Source: Carya illinoinensis (Eukaryota; Streptophyta; Magnoliopsida; Fagales; Juglandaceae). From it: a DNA stretch of 64,000 nt. The position numbers and the translations under genes were made by a program. The stretch is from NCBI RefSeq assembly GCF_018687715.1, contig NC_056762.1:28437864-28501863 (forward strand), in the 5' to 3' direction. Below the pieces are notes generated by a model. The model searched no databases. It was not told the DNA's origin and saw only the letters and a list, made by a program, of their open reading frames with translations. Shown here one piece after another: positions 1-10,600 of the stretch (the first letter of the stretch is position 1; each line of letters opens with the position of its first letter).

Positions 1-461
1 AGGCAGGGTGCCTAAATGACAGGAGATCTATAGGTGGCTTCTGTATATTTCTGGGCAATCATCCTATTTCATGGAGTTTGAGAAAGCAACATACTATTGC
101 ACGGTCCAATATTGAGGCCAAGTACAAATCCTTGGCTAATGCCACTGCTGAACTTATTTGGTTGCAAACTTTGAGAAAAGAGCTTGGTTTCTCTCTTTCA
201 TAGCCCCCTGTTTTGTGGTGTGACAATCTAGGGGCAACATATCTCACCTTTTATCCTGTGTATCACTCTCTTACAAAGCACATGTATATAGATTTTCATT
301 TTGTGAGACATAGATTGGCTGCCAAAATCTTACAAGTTCAATTCTGCAATAGCAAAAGATCAAAGTGCATATGTGTTTACTAAACCATTGGTGTTTGATA
401 GATTTTCCATTCTTAGATCTAGTCTTCATGTGCTTGGCATCCCACTTGACTCGAGGGGTCG
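1..461 (+). pseudogene. Copia retrotransposon RNase H, 3' end of pol (decayed)
   Basis: Reading + from about position 18 gives the C-terminal RNase H of a Ty1/Copia polyprotein: [19 protein letters not shown], then the acidic segment [19 protein letters not shown], then PPVLWCDNLGA and the end motif VFTKPL. The frame has a TAG stop at about 198-200 and at least one frameshift around 330-370, so it is dead. In Copia elements this domain degrades the RNA strand of the RNA/DNA hybrid. The upstream part (gag, protease, integrase, reverse transcriptase) lies outside the window or has been lost. The call is secure at family level. Confidence 0.85.
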
Positions 462-699
462 TATTAACCTAAATCAAGATAAGGCTACTCAAAAAACCAA
501 GAAGCAGCAAAAGCCACCACAGCAAAATTAAAAATTCTAGAATTACTACTTTTTCTATTTCTAGAATGATTAGGTTGTAACAAACTTTATTCCTTTTTGT
601 ACTGTTTACTGTATTCCTTATGCCTTTATACTGTGCACAAAGGCATTATGTAATTCATGATCAATGAAATGAATATTCTGGAAAAATACCTTGCTCTCA
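462..699 (+). repeat. Probable 3' LTR of the Copia remnant
   Basis: The sequence follows the pol stop region and a short purine stretch (CGAGGGG). It holds a transcription-end-like segment: T-rich, then TGTACTG, and an AATGAAATGAAT motif near 664-675. Both edges are guesses, because the partner LTR is not in the window and no clean TG...CA pair is visible. Confidence 0.4.
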
Positions 700-1910
700 A
701 TTTGGTAGTGGTAATTATTTAAGTGAAGATCAATATTTGCTTGGTACTATTGTGGGGAAATTCAGAGAAGTTAAAAATTTTAAGTAAGCAATGCTCCTAT
801 GCTAGACTTTGCAAAAAAACTGATTGAAATTGATTTTATGAAAAAAATTACATATTTTGTTATAAGAACAATCTCAAATTTTTTCAACACTATTTTTTGT
901 AGTTGAATAAGAAAATAAAATATTTCTATCATGACTGGTGCATAAAGGAGCATTCTTTGTACTCTGTTGTAATATGATATTGCTTCTGAAAACCCTATGG
1001 TATAACATTCTACTTTTGCTTCTATTCTAGCCTTATAATAGGTGTAAAATTGTAGACTCTGCTATTTTGTTGGTACCAACATCTCTATTTTTGGGTGCAT
1101 CCACTTTGGAGATAAAGTGGTTTTCTTCGGGAGTCTTTATTGTGTGCACACTTAGCGCGCCTAGTTTAAACGGGGGAGATTTCACTTATATTTCTAACCA
1201 GTTGTCTATCGGGGCTTTCACAACCCTGTCACAAGAGTTAAACATGGTATTTGTTATGTTATGATATTGTATTAGTTATGCTTATGTCAAATGTCTTTTG
1301 TCTATATTATTATTGTAATAAAATGTTTTAGATAATACTATTGCTATTTTTTAAGGTTGTTAGTTTTTGTATTCTGTAATTGATTCAAGCTTACACACTA
1401 GTATATTTTTATTGCTTACTGAGTTGGTGGTCTTACTCGTTTGCTTCCATCGTTTTTTCGGATGATTTTTTATAGTTGTGAAGTTGGAATAGATAAGACA
1501 CGAAAAATTAGATGAGAAAGATGAGATAAGTGTCAGGTAACATAAGTGGATTAGTCTGAGTTAAGAGAAACATTGTCAATGTTTAGTTTATTTTGTTTGA
1601 AAGAATTCTTTAAACATTTAATTTTAGAGGATTTTTGTATTTGAATTTTTATTATTATGGATTTCAAGTTAAATGATTCATCCCGTGTACAGGGCAGGAT
1701 ATGTTTCATTACCTGAAATCATATGTTCATAATTGTTTTAAATCTAGTAGTTTTGCTTTTGATTGAAGATTTTTCTAGGAAAACATTTTCATCTCTTGCC
1801 TTATTTAGAAAGGGCAAAAAAAGCTATTAGTTAAAAATGGCTAGTGAGTTCATAAAAAAAAATTATGTACAAAAAGTGGAAGGTGACTTATTCCTTTCAA
1901 AGGCAATTAA
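700..1910. other. AT-rich intergenic DNA, no gene recognised
   Basis: No coding motif, RNA gene or clear repeat was recognised here. A 65-codon open frame at 1067-1264 (+) has no recognisable motif and is treated as chance. Confidence 0.5.
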
Positions 1911-2133
1911 GGTTTCGTTTAATAAAAGTTGAATAAAAATATTATAAAATTAAAATATTGTTAAAATATAATTTTTATTTTGATATTTGAAAAAGTTGAA
2001 TTTTTCTTTTTTTGTTGAAGTTTAGGTACGTTGTAATTATTAGATAAAAAAATAAAAATTTAAAATTGAAAAGTGTTTTTGTTTTTGGTATTTGGATGTT
2101 AAGATGAAACTATCTTGCAATTCAAATGGTGCC
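1911..2133. mobile_element. Tourist-like MITE, 223 bp, TSD TAA
   Basis: The ends are GGTTTCGTTT at 1911 and, inverted, GGCACCATTT at 2133. The element is flanked by TAA on both sides (1908-1910 and 2134-2136). The interior is AT-rich, with the motifs AATATT, TTTTTATTTTGATATTTGA and AAAAGTTGAA also found in the copy at 34737-34960, which is 224 bp long and also flanked by TAA. Size, TSD and shared interior indicate a non-autonomous PIF/Harbinger (Tourist) element. It has no coding capacity. Confidence 0.6.
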
Positions 2134-2329
2134 TAAGGAGATGCATGAGAAATGAAATGAAATGAGAACTTTGTGAATAGTAGTAAAAAAGTTTGAGTTA
2201 AGTATTTTTTTTTTTAATCAACAATACTTCCCTCTCATTCATTTATAATTGAAACATGGTCATTACAAGTCATCTATTTGTTTACAATTAAATTGATCTA
2301 AGTAGGCCCACCTTCAATCTAGCAACTTT

Positions 2330-5015
2330 CTCCCTCTATCTGCAAAACTCTCTTAGCTAACGCATGAGCAATACTATTCCTTTCTCTGAAAATAAAACTA
2401 AACTTCCAATCTGATCTCTTAGTCAAAGCACCTTTGATATTATCGATAAGCTGCCCCACCTAAACATCAATAGGAGTCTTGTTATTGATCATTAATCAAC
2501 TTTTGTGCATCTCCTTCAAAGATCACATTCCTGGGATTCAATTCATAGACCAATTCTATAGCCCTCCATGTTGCATAAGCTTCAGCTAGCTTAGGACTTC
2601 CTATATATGCTTCGAGGCTCATAATGATATCAGAGTTCACCCTTATGATTCCTTGCAACAACTCCCAAGCCCTCATGTTATTTGCTTTATCCATAGCAGT
2701 ATCAAAATTTAATTTTGTAAAACCTTTAGTTGGAGGCTGCCATCTAGTATCCCTTCTTCTTAAAGTTCATGTTTCCTGTTGTTCCTCTACATCCTCATCT
2801 GATTCTTGAAAAGCTATCATATTTGATAAAGCTCTTTGTATTACTATGCTTGGACCCTCAAATTACTTTCAAACATTGTTTTATTCCTTCTAAACCATAG
2901 TCCTTTGAAGATGGTAGTAAATTCTTCTAACTGAGACTTCTAAAAGCATTTCTGTAACCTTCTCCATAATTGGAAAAACTCGATCTCCTCACAGCTTCAC
3001 TTCTACAGACTACTTTTCTTCTCAACCCACACATCACTTGCTACTGGGCATGACCAAAGAACATGTGCAATTATTTCTTCTTCCCTGCAGAAAATTGGAC
3101 ATATAGAATCTTCCACTATCTTTTTTTTTTTTTTTTTTTTTTTGAACAAGTTTTCCTTTGTAGGTAAAATAGAGTTCAAAGCTTTTCATAGAAATTGCTT
3201 AGCTAAGTTTGGAATATTTAATTTCTAAATCCCTTCCCAAATCAACTCTATGACTGTTTATTTAAGCTCTCACCATGACTTTCTTTTTCTTTACTTATCC
3301 CTACGTGATAAGAACTTCGAACTAAAAACTTCCCATATTTTGTATAACCCCAAATGACCTTGTTTTCATCCCAATTTTTGCTCAGTGGTATACTGCATAT
3401 TTGGATGGCTTCCTCTTTGCTAAAAATACTAAAGAAGCTTCTCATTCCATCTATTATGGTCTTCTAACACCAGATCATTTATTGTAGAAGTAGCTTCCAA
3501 GATGTTCACTGGGGATCTTATAGAGAAAATGGTAGATTGAGGAAGCCACTTCTGATTCCAGATCTAAATTTTCTCGCCATTGTCCACTCTCCACACCATT
3601 TCTGTTTTTAACAAAGCATGAGCTGCCAATAAGCTCCTCCACATAAATGATGGTTTATAGCCCAATTGTGCTGATATAAATTGAAAGTTACTATAATATT
3701 TTTCTTGGAATACTCTTGCTGCCAAACTATTAGGATTTTGCTATAACATCCATCCTTGCTTAGTTAACATGGTCCTATTAAATACTTCAATGTCTCGAAA
3801 ACCCACTCCACCCTCTCTTTTGTTTTCACCCAACCTACTCTACTTCTTCTAGTGAATACCTTTCCCTCTTTCTTGATGTTCCACCAAAACTTTGATAGCA
3901 GATCATTAATCTCAAGACACAATCTTCTTGGCAACAGAAACACATCCATCATATATGTAGGAATTGATTGTAACATAGCTTTTATAAGCACCTATGTTCC
4001 TGCTGTTGATAAAAAAGCATTCTTTCGGCTATTAATTTTCTATCATAATCTATTTTTAATGCATTTAAAAGTCTGGTACTTCTATTTTTCCACCATAGTT
4101 GGTAGTCTAAGATACTTGTCATAGTCCCCACAAGTAACAACCCCAATGTTTTCTAATATTCCCTTTTTCATAATGCCACTAGTGTTTGAACTGAACAATA
4201 TAGATGGTTTTTTTTTTTTTTTTTGTTTCTATTGAGAGCTTGCCCTAACACTTCTTCATATAGCTTCAATATATCATGAATCCTCTTCCGGTCCTCCCTG
4301 TTGGCTTTACGAAAAATCACTCAGTTATTTGCAAATAGCATATGAGTAATTTTAGTTATACCCCTTATAGCAGTCACTCCACCCATACTCACTTTTTTAT
4401 CTGGTTGCTTAGTAGAGAACAAAGGCCTTTTGTTTACATTATAAATAGGTAAGGATATAGTAGATCTCCTTCTCTCAAGCCTTTTGTTCGAAAAAACCTC
4501 TCACCAGCCTTCCCATTAACCACAACTGAATATGAGACAGTTTCCACACACTGCATAATAAGTTGAATCCACTTTTCATTGAACCCCATCTTTCTCATTA
4601 TTGATTTTAAGTATAGCCACTATATTCTATTATAGGCTTTCGACATGTCCAGTTTCAATGCCATGTTGCCAACTCTTTCTATTTTTCTAGTCTTCATTCT
4701 ATGCAGTAGTTCAAAAGCAACCATTACAGTACATTACATAAAGATATAGGTCTATATTCATTTATAGAGAATGGAACACTAGTCTTAGACACAAGAACTA
4801 TATTAGTATGATTTAGCCAAATAGGCATACATCCACCATTCAGGAACTCTAGAACTGCCTCTCACACCGTTGATCCCACTAGCTCCACTGCTGTTGGAAG
4901 AATCATGCTCCAAAACCATCTGGTCTTGAAGATTTGAATGGTCCCATATGCTTCAGTGCTTCATGGATTTCAACCATCATAAAAGGAGTTCAAGAGACGA
5001 ACCTCCTTGGGTAGA
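2330..5015 (-). pseudogene. LINE ORF2 fragment: RT, zf-RVT and RNase H
   Basis: The translated minus strand shows, in order: RT fingers with SSRPDGFGA (normally APGPDG) near 4930 and YRPISLC-like text near 4755; the catalytic-core motif KLDMSKAY near 4650; RT thumb and connection near 3770-3990 (AMLQSIPTYMMDVFLLPRRL); IQICSIPLS and VIWGYTKYGKF near 3290-3400; the zinc-binding segment VEDSICPIFC near 3090-3120; and RNase H with EAYATWRAIELV and VIFEGDAQKLIND at 2482-2694, followed by an ALAK-like end near 2340-2370. Many stops and frameshifts make it non-functional. Of the LINEs here it most resembles the one at 16990-22629. Confidence 0.8.
3121..3143. repeat. T23 homopolymer inside LINE coding sequence
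   Basis: Twenty-three T on the + strand, that is A23 on the LINE coding strand, fall exactly where related copies encode the lysine run of NLFRKKIVD. The run is an expanded AAA/AAG codon tract and not a poly-A tail, because LINE sequence continues on both sides. Confidence 0.7.
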
Positions 5016-5020
5016 GTTTG

Positions 5021-7241
5021 TGTGATGACCCGCTTTTAAATGTATTTTCACTTAATGGTTGTTTTTAATTTAATTAATATATTGGTTTGTTTATTTTAAA
5101 TTAATGTATTTAAATTGGTTTTTAATTTATTTGCTATTGTGTTTAATTTATTTAGTCGTTTTACAGTTTTTAATATCGTTTTCGGCGAATAGGTTTTTGG
5201 TTTCCGGAGTGAGGATTAGACCTCATTTCTTTCTTTTCTCTTTTTCATTTTCCCTTTTTCCTTTTTCTTTTCTTCTTTTCTTTCCTTTCTTTCTTTTTCT
5301 TCTTTTTCCTTCCCAGTTTCTCTCTCCCCGCGCAACTCTTCTTCCTTTTCTCCTTACCGTTGCCGCCCCTTTGACTGCCTGATGTGCCGCCGTCCTGCCG
5401 TCGTGTGGTGCACCACCCCCACCATTCTCTTCCCCTCCCACCAGAAATCATCCCCACCAATTTTCAGAACTATCGAACCAGCCGTTAGCCGCCACTAGCC
5501 CCTGGAAGTCACGATACCTGCTCTATTTTTCCCCTGTCGCCGGTTGCTTTCCAGCCCAGAACCGCCGCTCGCCAGCAGCGTGACCTACACCACCCACCCA
5601 TTTTTCTTCCCCTCTCATTGGTGAATATCCCCACCAAGTTTCACCTCCATTCGAGCCACCGTTAGCCACCACGAGCTCATCCAAGCCACACGGTTTTTTA
5701 CAGATTCCGGAATAGTTGCACCACCTCCGACCACCATTTTTTCACAGCTTCTGCTTCTACCTCTTGCCGACCTAAACCACCCATTTCTGGCCTCGATCCG
5801 TTGCCGGAGTAGCTCCCACGAGCTCAACTCCGATTTGAGCTTTCTCCGCTTCCCCCGCCATTTCCACCGCCACCCACGGCTAAAACTTATTTCCACTAGT
5901 TTCATAAATATCTCAAGACCATTTCCTATCACTTTCGTGCCTTGGTTTGTTCTCGTTCAAAAGTGGGTAATTTATTACCCACGACAACAGTGTAAATTAT
6001 ACTGTTGCGTTACTTTTCTTCTTCCGTTTGTAACGCTGCGAGTTTTCGAAAAATACCACATAGCGCTGTAAATATTTTTCAAACTATACTTTTAGATTTA
6101 AATGTATTATGCTCTTACACTATTTATTTATCTGCTGGTTGGTTGATTCCAGACTGAGTCCAAGGAGTTCGGGGGTCGGATGGATTGATGACGGAATGCT
6201 TGGTTTTAGTTGTTTGTGATTGCTTGGTTATTTTTGCCATGAGGCGTGTGTTACATATTGCATACATGTGCATTTTATTTTAAGTGAGAAAATCCTATTT
6301 TGTTGGCGTAAATAGATTTTCGGATGCGTGTGTCTCACAAGCCTAAGCTGGGATGTGTTATTATTTCGGTGGAGTTCCTCTGGTCACTCGGGAGCTTAAT
6401 ATACTGAGTGATGTCCCCTGAGTTGTCGCTGGGCGACGACAGGAGCGGGGGCTAGAGGATGTTTGGCTACGAACGCGCTGGGCGCGGAACTGGGCATTGC
6501 TCTACGCACCGACTCTGTAGCCCTTCGCTGGCGAGGGCTAGAGGATGCTTGGCTACGAACGCGCGAGGTGCAGAACTGGGTATCGCTCGTTTAAGTGTCA
6601 CATGCGTGGTCGTTACCTGCAGTGTGGCACAGGAGTCAGGGTGTGCGGATGACCCCTAAGGGAGGTCATGGTACATACGGATTAATTGGTTAATGGTTTG
6701 AGTTGGATATGGGCCAAATGTGACTTTTGGCGGGATATTTGGAAAAGTTATGTTTTTGGGCCAAAGGGGATTTTTGGCCTGCGTGGAAAAATTATGGTTT
6801 TATGAGACATGTGCATTGCATTTTTCATGCATGTTGTTTGAGTTAATATGTTTTTATCTAGTAGTGTTTTGATTTTTACTTACCTGCGACACTATTTTTG
6901 ATTCCATAGATTTTAATGCAGAGTTTGAGGAGGAGGATGAGGCTGAGCCCGGGGATGCAGCTCCGCCGGAGTTCCGAGTTGAAGTTAATATCTTGTTGTT
7001 GCTTTGAATAATATTTGTGTTATGTAATATTTTATTATATATGTTTTAAACAGTTTTGTATTAAACTAAGAAAATTTCTGGTATTTAGTTATATGACTTT
7101 CGTTATTCACTGCGTTTTCTTTTACACATTTGTTGCTTTTATACACAATTGACACTCGTCGATAGGGTGGTGACCCGTGTTGTCATCATCCGGACGTCTC
7201 GATTTTTCCGTGTCCATGCGTGGGGATTTGGGAGCGTCACA
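5021..7241 (+). mobile_element. Solo LTR, 2.2 kb (copy 1)
   Basis: The element starts TGTGATGACCCGC and ends GGGAGCGTCACA, giving the TG...CA ends and a TGTGA/TCACA inverted terminus expected of an LTR. Flanking pentamers are GTTTG (5016-5020) and ATTTG (7242-7246), a TSD with one transition. A second copy lies at 40706-42806 in the same orientation. Both contain a pyrimidine-rich tract, CCGCC-rich text, a GGTGGAGTTCCTCTGGTCAC segment, and a downstream splice-acceptor-like CCATAG followed by an acidic codon stretch. No internal region or partner LTR adjoins, so it is read as a solo LTR left by recombination, probably of a Gypsy-type element; the lineage is not proven. Confidence 0.75.
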
Positions 7242-7600
7242 ATTTGACGACGTATGAAGGCAACAAGTTTGTTTCTTTTCAGTCACAAAAGTCAAATATG
7301 AAAAATTTGGACAATTTCAATGATCCAGTGTGTGTGGCTAGAAGAGCTACCGAAAATGGTGGTGTGTGAGGACCATGTGCAGTTGTGAGTGGCGTGTGAA
7401 GACCACGCTCGGTGATTTCTGTAAAATCGCCACTATCTTCCAAATGATTGGCACCCTGAGAGTCTTTTTGTGCCATGCATGTCTCTCGAGAGTTGTTGGA
7501 AAACTGTAGAACTGACTTTTCAACATCGAAGGAAGAAAATAAACTAAGAAATCAAGAAAATAGATGAGATGAGTTAAAAGACATTTTGTATCAAAACCTC
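7242..7600. other. Remnant resembling the 33040-34069 retroelement
   Basis: Segments such as GGTGTGTGAGGACCATGTGC and CCAAATGATTGGC match, with changes, the stretch at about 33700-33800 (GGCACGTGAGGGCCATGCGC and AAGATCATTGGC) in the same order and spacing class. This suggests a diverged fragment of the same family. No coding content was recognised. Confidence 0.35.
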
Positions 7601-7629
7601 CTCTCAGGTCTCTCCGAATTGTCCCTTAA

Positions 7630-7882
7630 AGGTTTTAACTATGAGTTAAGTATTTATTAAATTTTGAAAAATGAGAAAGAAAAACTTGAATAAAAAATAG
7701 TATAAAGTTAAAGTATTATTATAATATAATTTTTATTTTGAAATGAGAAAAAATTGAATTATTTTTTGTTTGAAAATTTTAAAAAATTGTAATGATTAAA
7801 TTGAAAATATTTACATTTGAATGATATTTAGAAAAAAAAAAAAAAAAAAAAGAGATGAGAGGATATATGTTTCCAAACATCT
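7630..7882. repeat. AT-rich MITE-like remnant
   Basis: The interior text (AATATAATTTTTATTTTGAA, AAATTGTAATGATTAAATTG) matches the interior of the MITEs at 1911-2133, 13901-14220 and 34737-34960. The right edge TTTCCAAACATCTCC resembles a terminal inverted repeat, but no matching left end was found. It contains an A20 run near 7832-7851. Confidence 0.45.
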
Positions 7883-8280
7883 CCACATTTCCGCTTCTTG
7901 TTTTAAGCTTTTCCTTCCACCTAAACAAGCTTAAAGGTTATTAGATTAGATTTTTTTTATTTTTCTCCCGCTTTCATGCTTTCTCTTTCCAAGGCTACAT
8001 TCCTTCACTCTTATTTACATCGACTCTAAAATATTTTATTATTGCAAATAAATAATTATTTCTAATTTTCTAGAGTATATTAATACAATGAGTATGAATC
8101 GAAGTATTAATATATAAATTCATAAAAATATAGTCATGGTTTTTAATGCAATCAAACACCAGAAATTTATTTCCGTATCAATTTCAATGTTTCAACCAAA
8201 TAAAAAAAAAAAACAATAATTCTGACAAAAAATCAATAAATTATTTTCATTTTACAGTCTTATTTTCCTCGTTCTAGATC

Positions 8281-8290
8281 TATACAAAAA
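8281..8290 (+). promoter_or_regulatory. Possible TATA box of the 8383 gene
   Basis: TATACAAAAA sits about 100 bases before the ATG at 8383, a usual distance for a plant core promoter with a 60-70 base leader. This is sequence resemblance only. Confidence 0.3.
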
Positions 8291-8382
8291 GGGTATTTAC
8301 GTCATTGGATTAAAAACCCAACACCCAAAATCGTATTAAACCCACTAGCGCCGAAACCCTCCGCTTATCTGGTCGGTGAGCC

Positions 8383-8682
8383 ATGGGTCTTCTCTCTTGG
8401 TTCAGAGGCAAGCCCCAGCAAGAGCAACCCAAACCCGAATCCAAAACCAAACCCCCAGAGAATCCCAGCTCGAAACCCGCCGAAGTTCCCGGCATGCACG
8501 GCGCCGTCGAGGTCCCCAGACCCACAGACATAACGGTCTTCGAGTTCGGGTCCGTTGCCGCCACAGCCGACAAGGTCACTCTCGCTGGTTACTGCCCCGT
8601 CTCCGACGAGCTCGAGCCCTGCCGCTGGGAGATCCTTCCTGCGAGCGCTTCCGACGCGCCCCAGTTTCGCGTGGTGTTCTGA
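8383..8682 (+). CDS. Conserved small plant protein of unknown function (99 aa)
   Basis: A single uninterrupted frame runs from an ATG in strong context (GAGCCATGGGT) to TGA at 8680-8682. It is GC-rich (about 60% by eye) in otherwise AT-rich DNA, which supports real coding. The protein starts MGLLSWFRGK, continues with a lysine/proline/glutamate-rich low-complexity linker (about residues 11-36), and ends in a compact part of about 60 residues containing VPGMHGAVEVPRP, TVFEFGSVAA, KVTLAGYCPVS, LEPCRWEILPAS and the terminal FRVVF. There is no signal peptide, transmembrane segment or recognised catalytic motif. I recall near-identical short plant proteins annotated only as uncharacterised, so I give no symbol and no function. 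A T-rich 3' untranslated region follows; no intron is needed for the coding part. It is one of two credible host genes here. Confidence 0.85.
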   Translation: MGLLSWFRGKPQQEQPKPESKTKPPENPSSKPAEVPGMHGAVEVPRPTDITVFEFGSVAATADKVTLAGYCPVSDELEPCRWEILPASASDAPQFRVVF

Positions 8683-10119
8683 GAGAGACACAGACACAGG
8701 CTCCAAACTGAAACTGAGAGAGACCCTTTTGTGGGTTTGTTTATCATATCTGAAATTCAAGAGGATTCTGAATATAATCCTATTAAACATGGACGTTTGC
8801 TACTTCTCTTTATTTACTTCTGTTCATGAGTGTATGGTTAAGCTATGTGATTGAAGAATGTAGCGGGATTAAAATTTTCACTAGAACATGGCTTATAATG
8901 CATATTTTTAGTTCTATTCAAATCGTTTTTGCCGTCAAATTTTATTCTTGGTTTCTTTTTCTTTTTGTGCTTCGTAGAGCTAGGATCGCTGCTTTGTTTA
9001 CATAATTACTCAATAGATTTTAACTTGAAAGGGGGTTTTGCTTTAAATTTTGTGCCTTTCTGGTTGAAAAATGTAACTGCAAGAAATTTGGTTAGCTCAG
9101 AGGCATTTTATGCACTTTAGCTGGAAACGATTTGCGGGCTCTTGGTTACGAGTTTCTTGGATCCATTTGTTTCACTGGAAAGATGATGTGTTGTGAATTT
9201 TCTTTTGCAGTTGTTTTGTATAACTTGGATAATTTGACATTGAGATTCTTGTTTGCTATACCTTAAATATATGGATTTGCACGTGGTTTCATCAAACTGT
9301 TAATTTTTTATGGGGAGATTATTATTAAGTGTAAAACAGTTGACGTATGATCAAGATTTTGCGATCTGCCATTATTATTATGGTAACTGAGATTGTTGAC
9401 TTAGGGCAGTGGTTTTAGACCCCACAAGTTGAATGGTTATAACTTATGATGGCAAACATAAATGATGTATGCGTCAATGTAATCACAAGTTCCAAATTAG
9501 GAGTGACACAGCAACAGTTGAAATATCGTACAGTTTTGGGCCTTTGGCACTCCATACCCACGACCTCGAGTTAGAAGTGTTGCAACTCCTTGGTTCTTGG
9601 CTGCTTTATAAGCTTAATGTGGCCTGATGTTCAAGTTTTATCTGTATTGCTTCTGTGATTCTTCTCAGGTTCGTGGATGTGATGGTAATGATGAAAATTT
9701 TAATCGGTTTTGGTTCTGAATTTTAATCTTCTTAATGATGGAGCGATACTTGAGCTACTATTAGTAAAGCGGCCTAGGGTATTCTGCAAAGAGTTCAGGG
9801 GTCACTGGAACTTGGTAGGAGAGTGGGCTAGTTTTACGACATGGCATAGTTAATATTGTAGGAGACAACTTCGTATGGGGGACCCTCGAGCTTTACTTGA
9901 ACTTGAACTACATGTGTATGTTAATCGGGTCAAGCTCGCTTGTTCACGACTCAGCCCGACTCGACTCAATTGCAAACAATTAGGATTATGAACTTATAAT
10001 CTTAAAATAATATCATCACACAGGCTGAACCGGTTTCACCTAGATAACGCCCTCCAATAGAAATGTGACATTTTAGACAACACAAATTAACAAGTGTGTG
10101 ACCGCACTGTAGAGGAACA
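8683..10119. other. 3' untranslated region of the 8383 gene and non-coding DNA
   Basis: The first few hundred bases are probably the transcript tail (AATATAAT near 8771 is a possible weak poly-A signal). The rest has no coding motif. Around 9890-9960 there is a segment rich in CTCGAGC, GTCAAGCTCGC and CCCGACTCGACTC repeats, typical of decayed plant transposon termini, without definable ends. Confidence 0.4.
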
Positions 10120-10600
10120 AAACTTTTTTTTCATCCCGTAAACCTTTCAATCCCTCCCTCTCTCCTCTCTCTCCCAAGAAACCCACGAGAAACGAAACCG
10201 ACACTCCCTCCCTGCCTCTCTCTCTTCTCTCTCCCAGGAAACCCTTTTTTTTCTTATCTTATCCTCGTTGTTGATTTGGGGAGCATACATCAGATTTGAG
10301 AATATCTTCTAACCCTGATTTCGTGGCCAGAATTTTTGGTGCTTGATAATCTACTCATTTGGCCTTTTTTTATTTAAAAAATATTATCTGGTGTCTTCTC
10401 CCTCACGCCTAGCTGAGCTGATGTTCTTCCAAAAAAATAATTATTGTGAAAACATAAACTTTTAAGCTATATTTCTTCTAAAGTAATAATTAATCAGATT
10501 TAAGAATATCTTCTAACCTCAATTTCATGCCCAGGTTTTTTGGTGCTTGATAATATTTTCATTTGGTTTTTTTTTTTTAATCTGATCTGGAAGTGTTTAG
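10120..10600. repeat. CT-rich leader-like tract followed by a duplicated ~100-bp segment
   Basis: 10140-10235 is a CT-rich stretch like a plant 5' untranslated leader. A segment beginning CAGATTTGAGAATATCTTCT at 10291 is repeated, with about 15% change, at 10495 (CAGATTTAAGAATATCTTCT). Both copies run through TTTTGGTGCTTGATAAT to a T-rich end, with a period of about 204 bases. No coding sequence follows, so this may be the leader of a lost or untranslated transcript. Confidence 0.45.

Larger units (their letters stand above)
2207..5020 (-). mobile_element. 5'-truncated L1-type LINE
   Basis: A T-run at about 2207-2217 is the poly-A tail of an element on the minus strand. Going from right to left the minus strand reads reverse transcriptase, zinc-binding region and RNase H, and then the tail. 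ORF1 and the endonuclease are missing, so the copy is 5'-truncated, as is usual for target-primed insertion. A solo LTR starts at 5021, exactly at its 5' edge. No matching TSD was found. Confidence 0.8.

Noticed and set aside
5223..5460. Lys/Glu/Arg-rich frames (-)
   Set aside because: Translation of a CT-rich LTR tract; low complexity only.
8365..8790. 141-codon frame on the minus strand over the 8383 gene
   Set aside because: Antisense shadow of a GC-rich gene; glycine-rich text without domain, and it runs past the end of the real gene.
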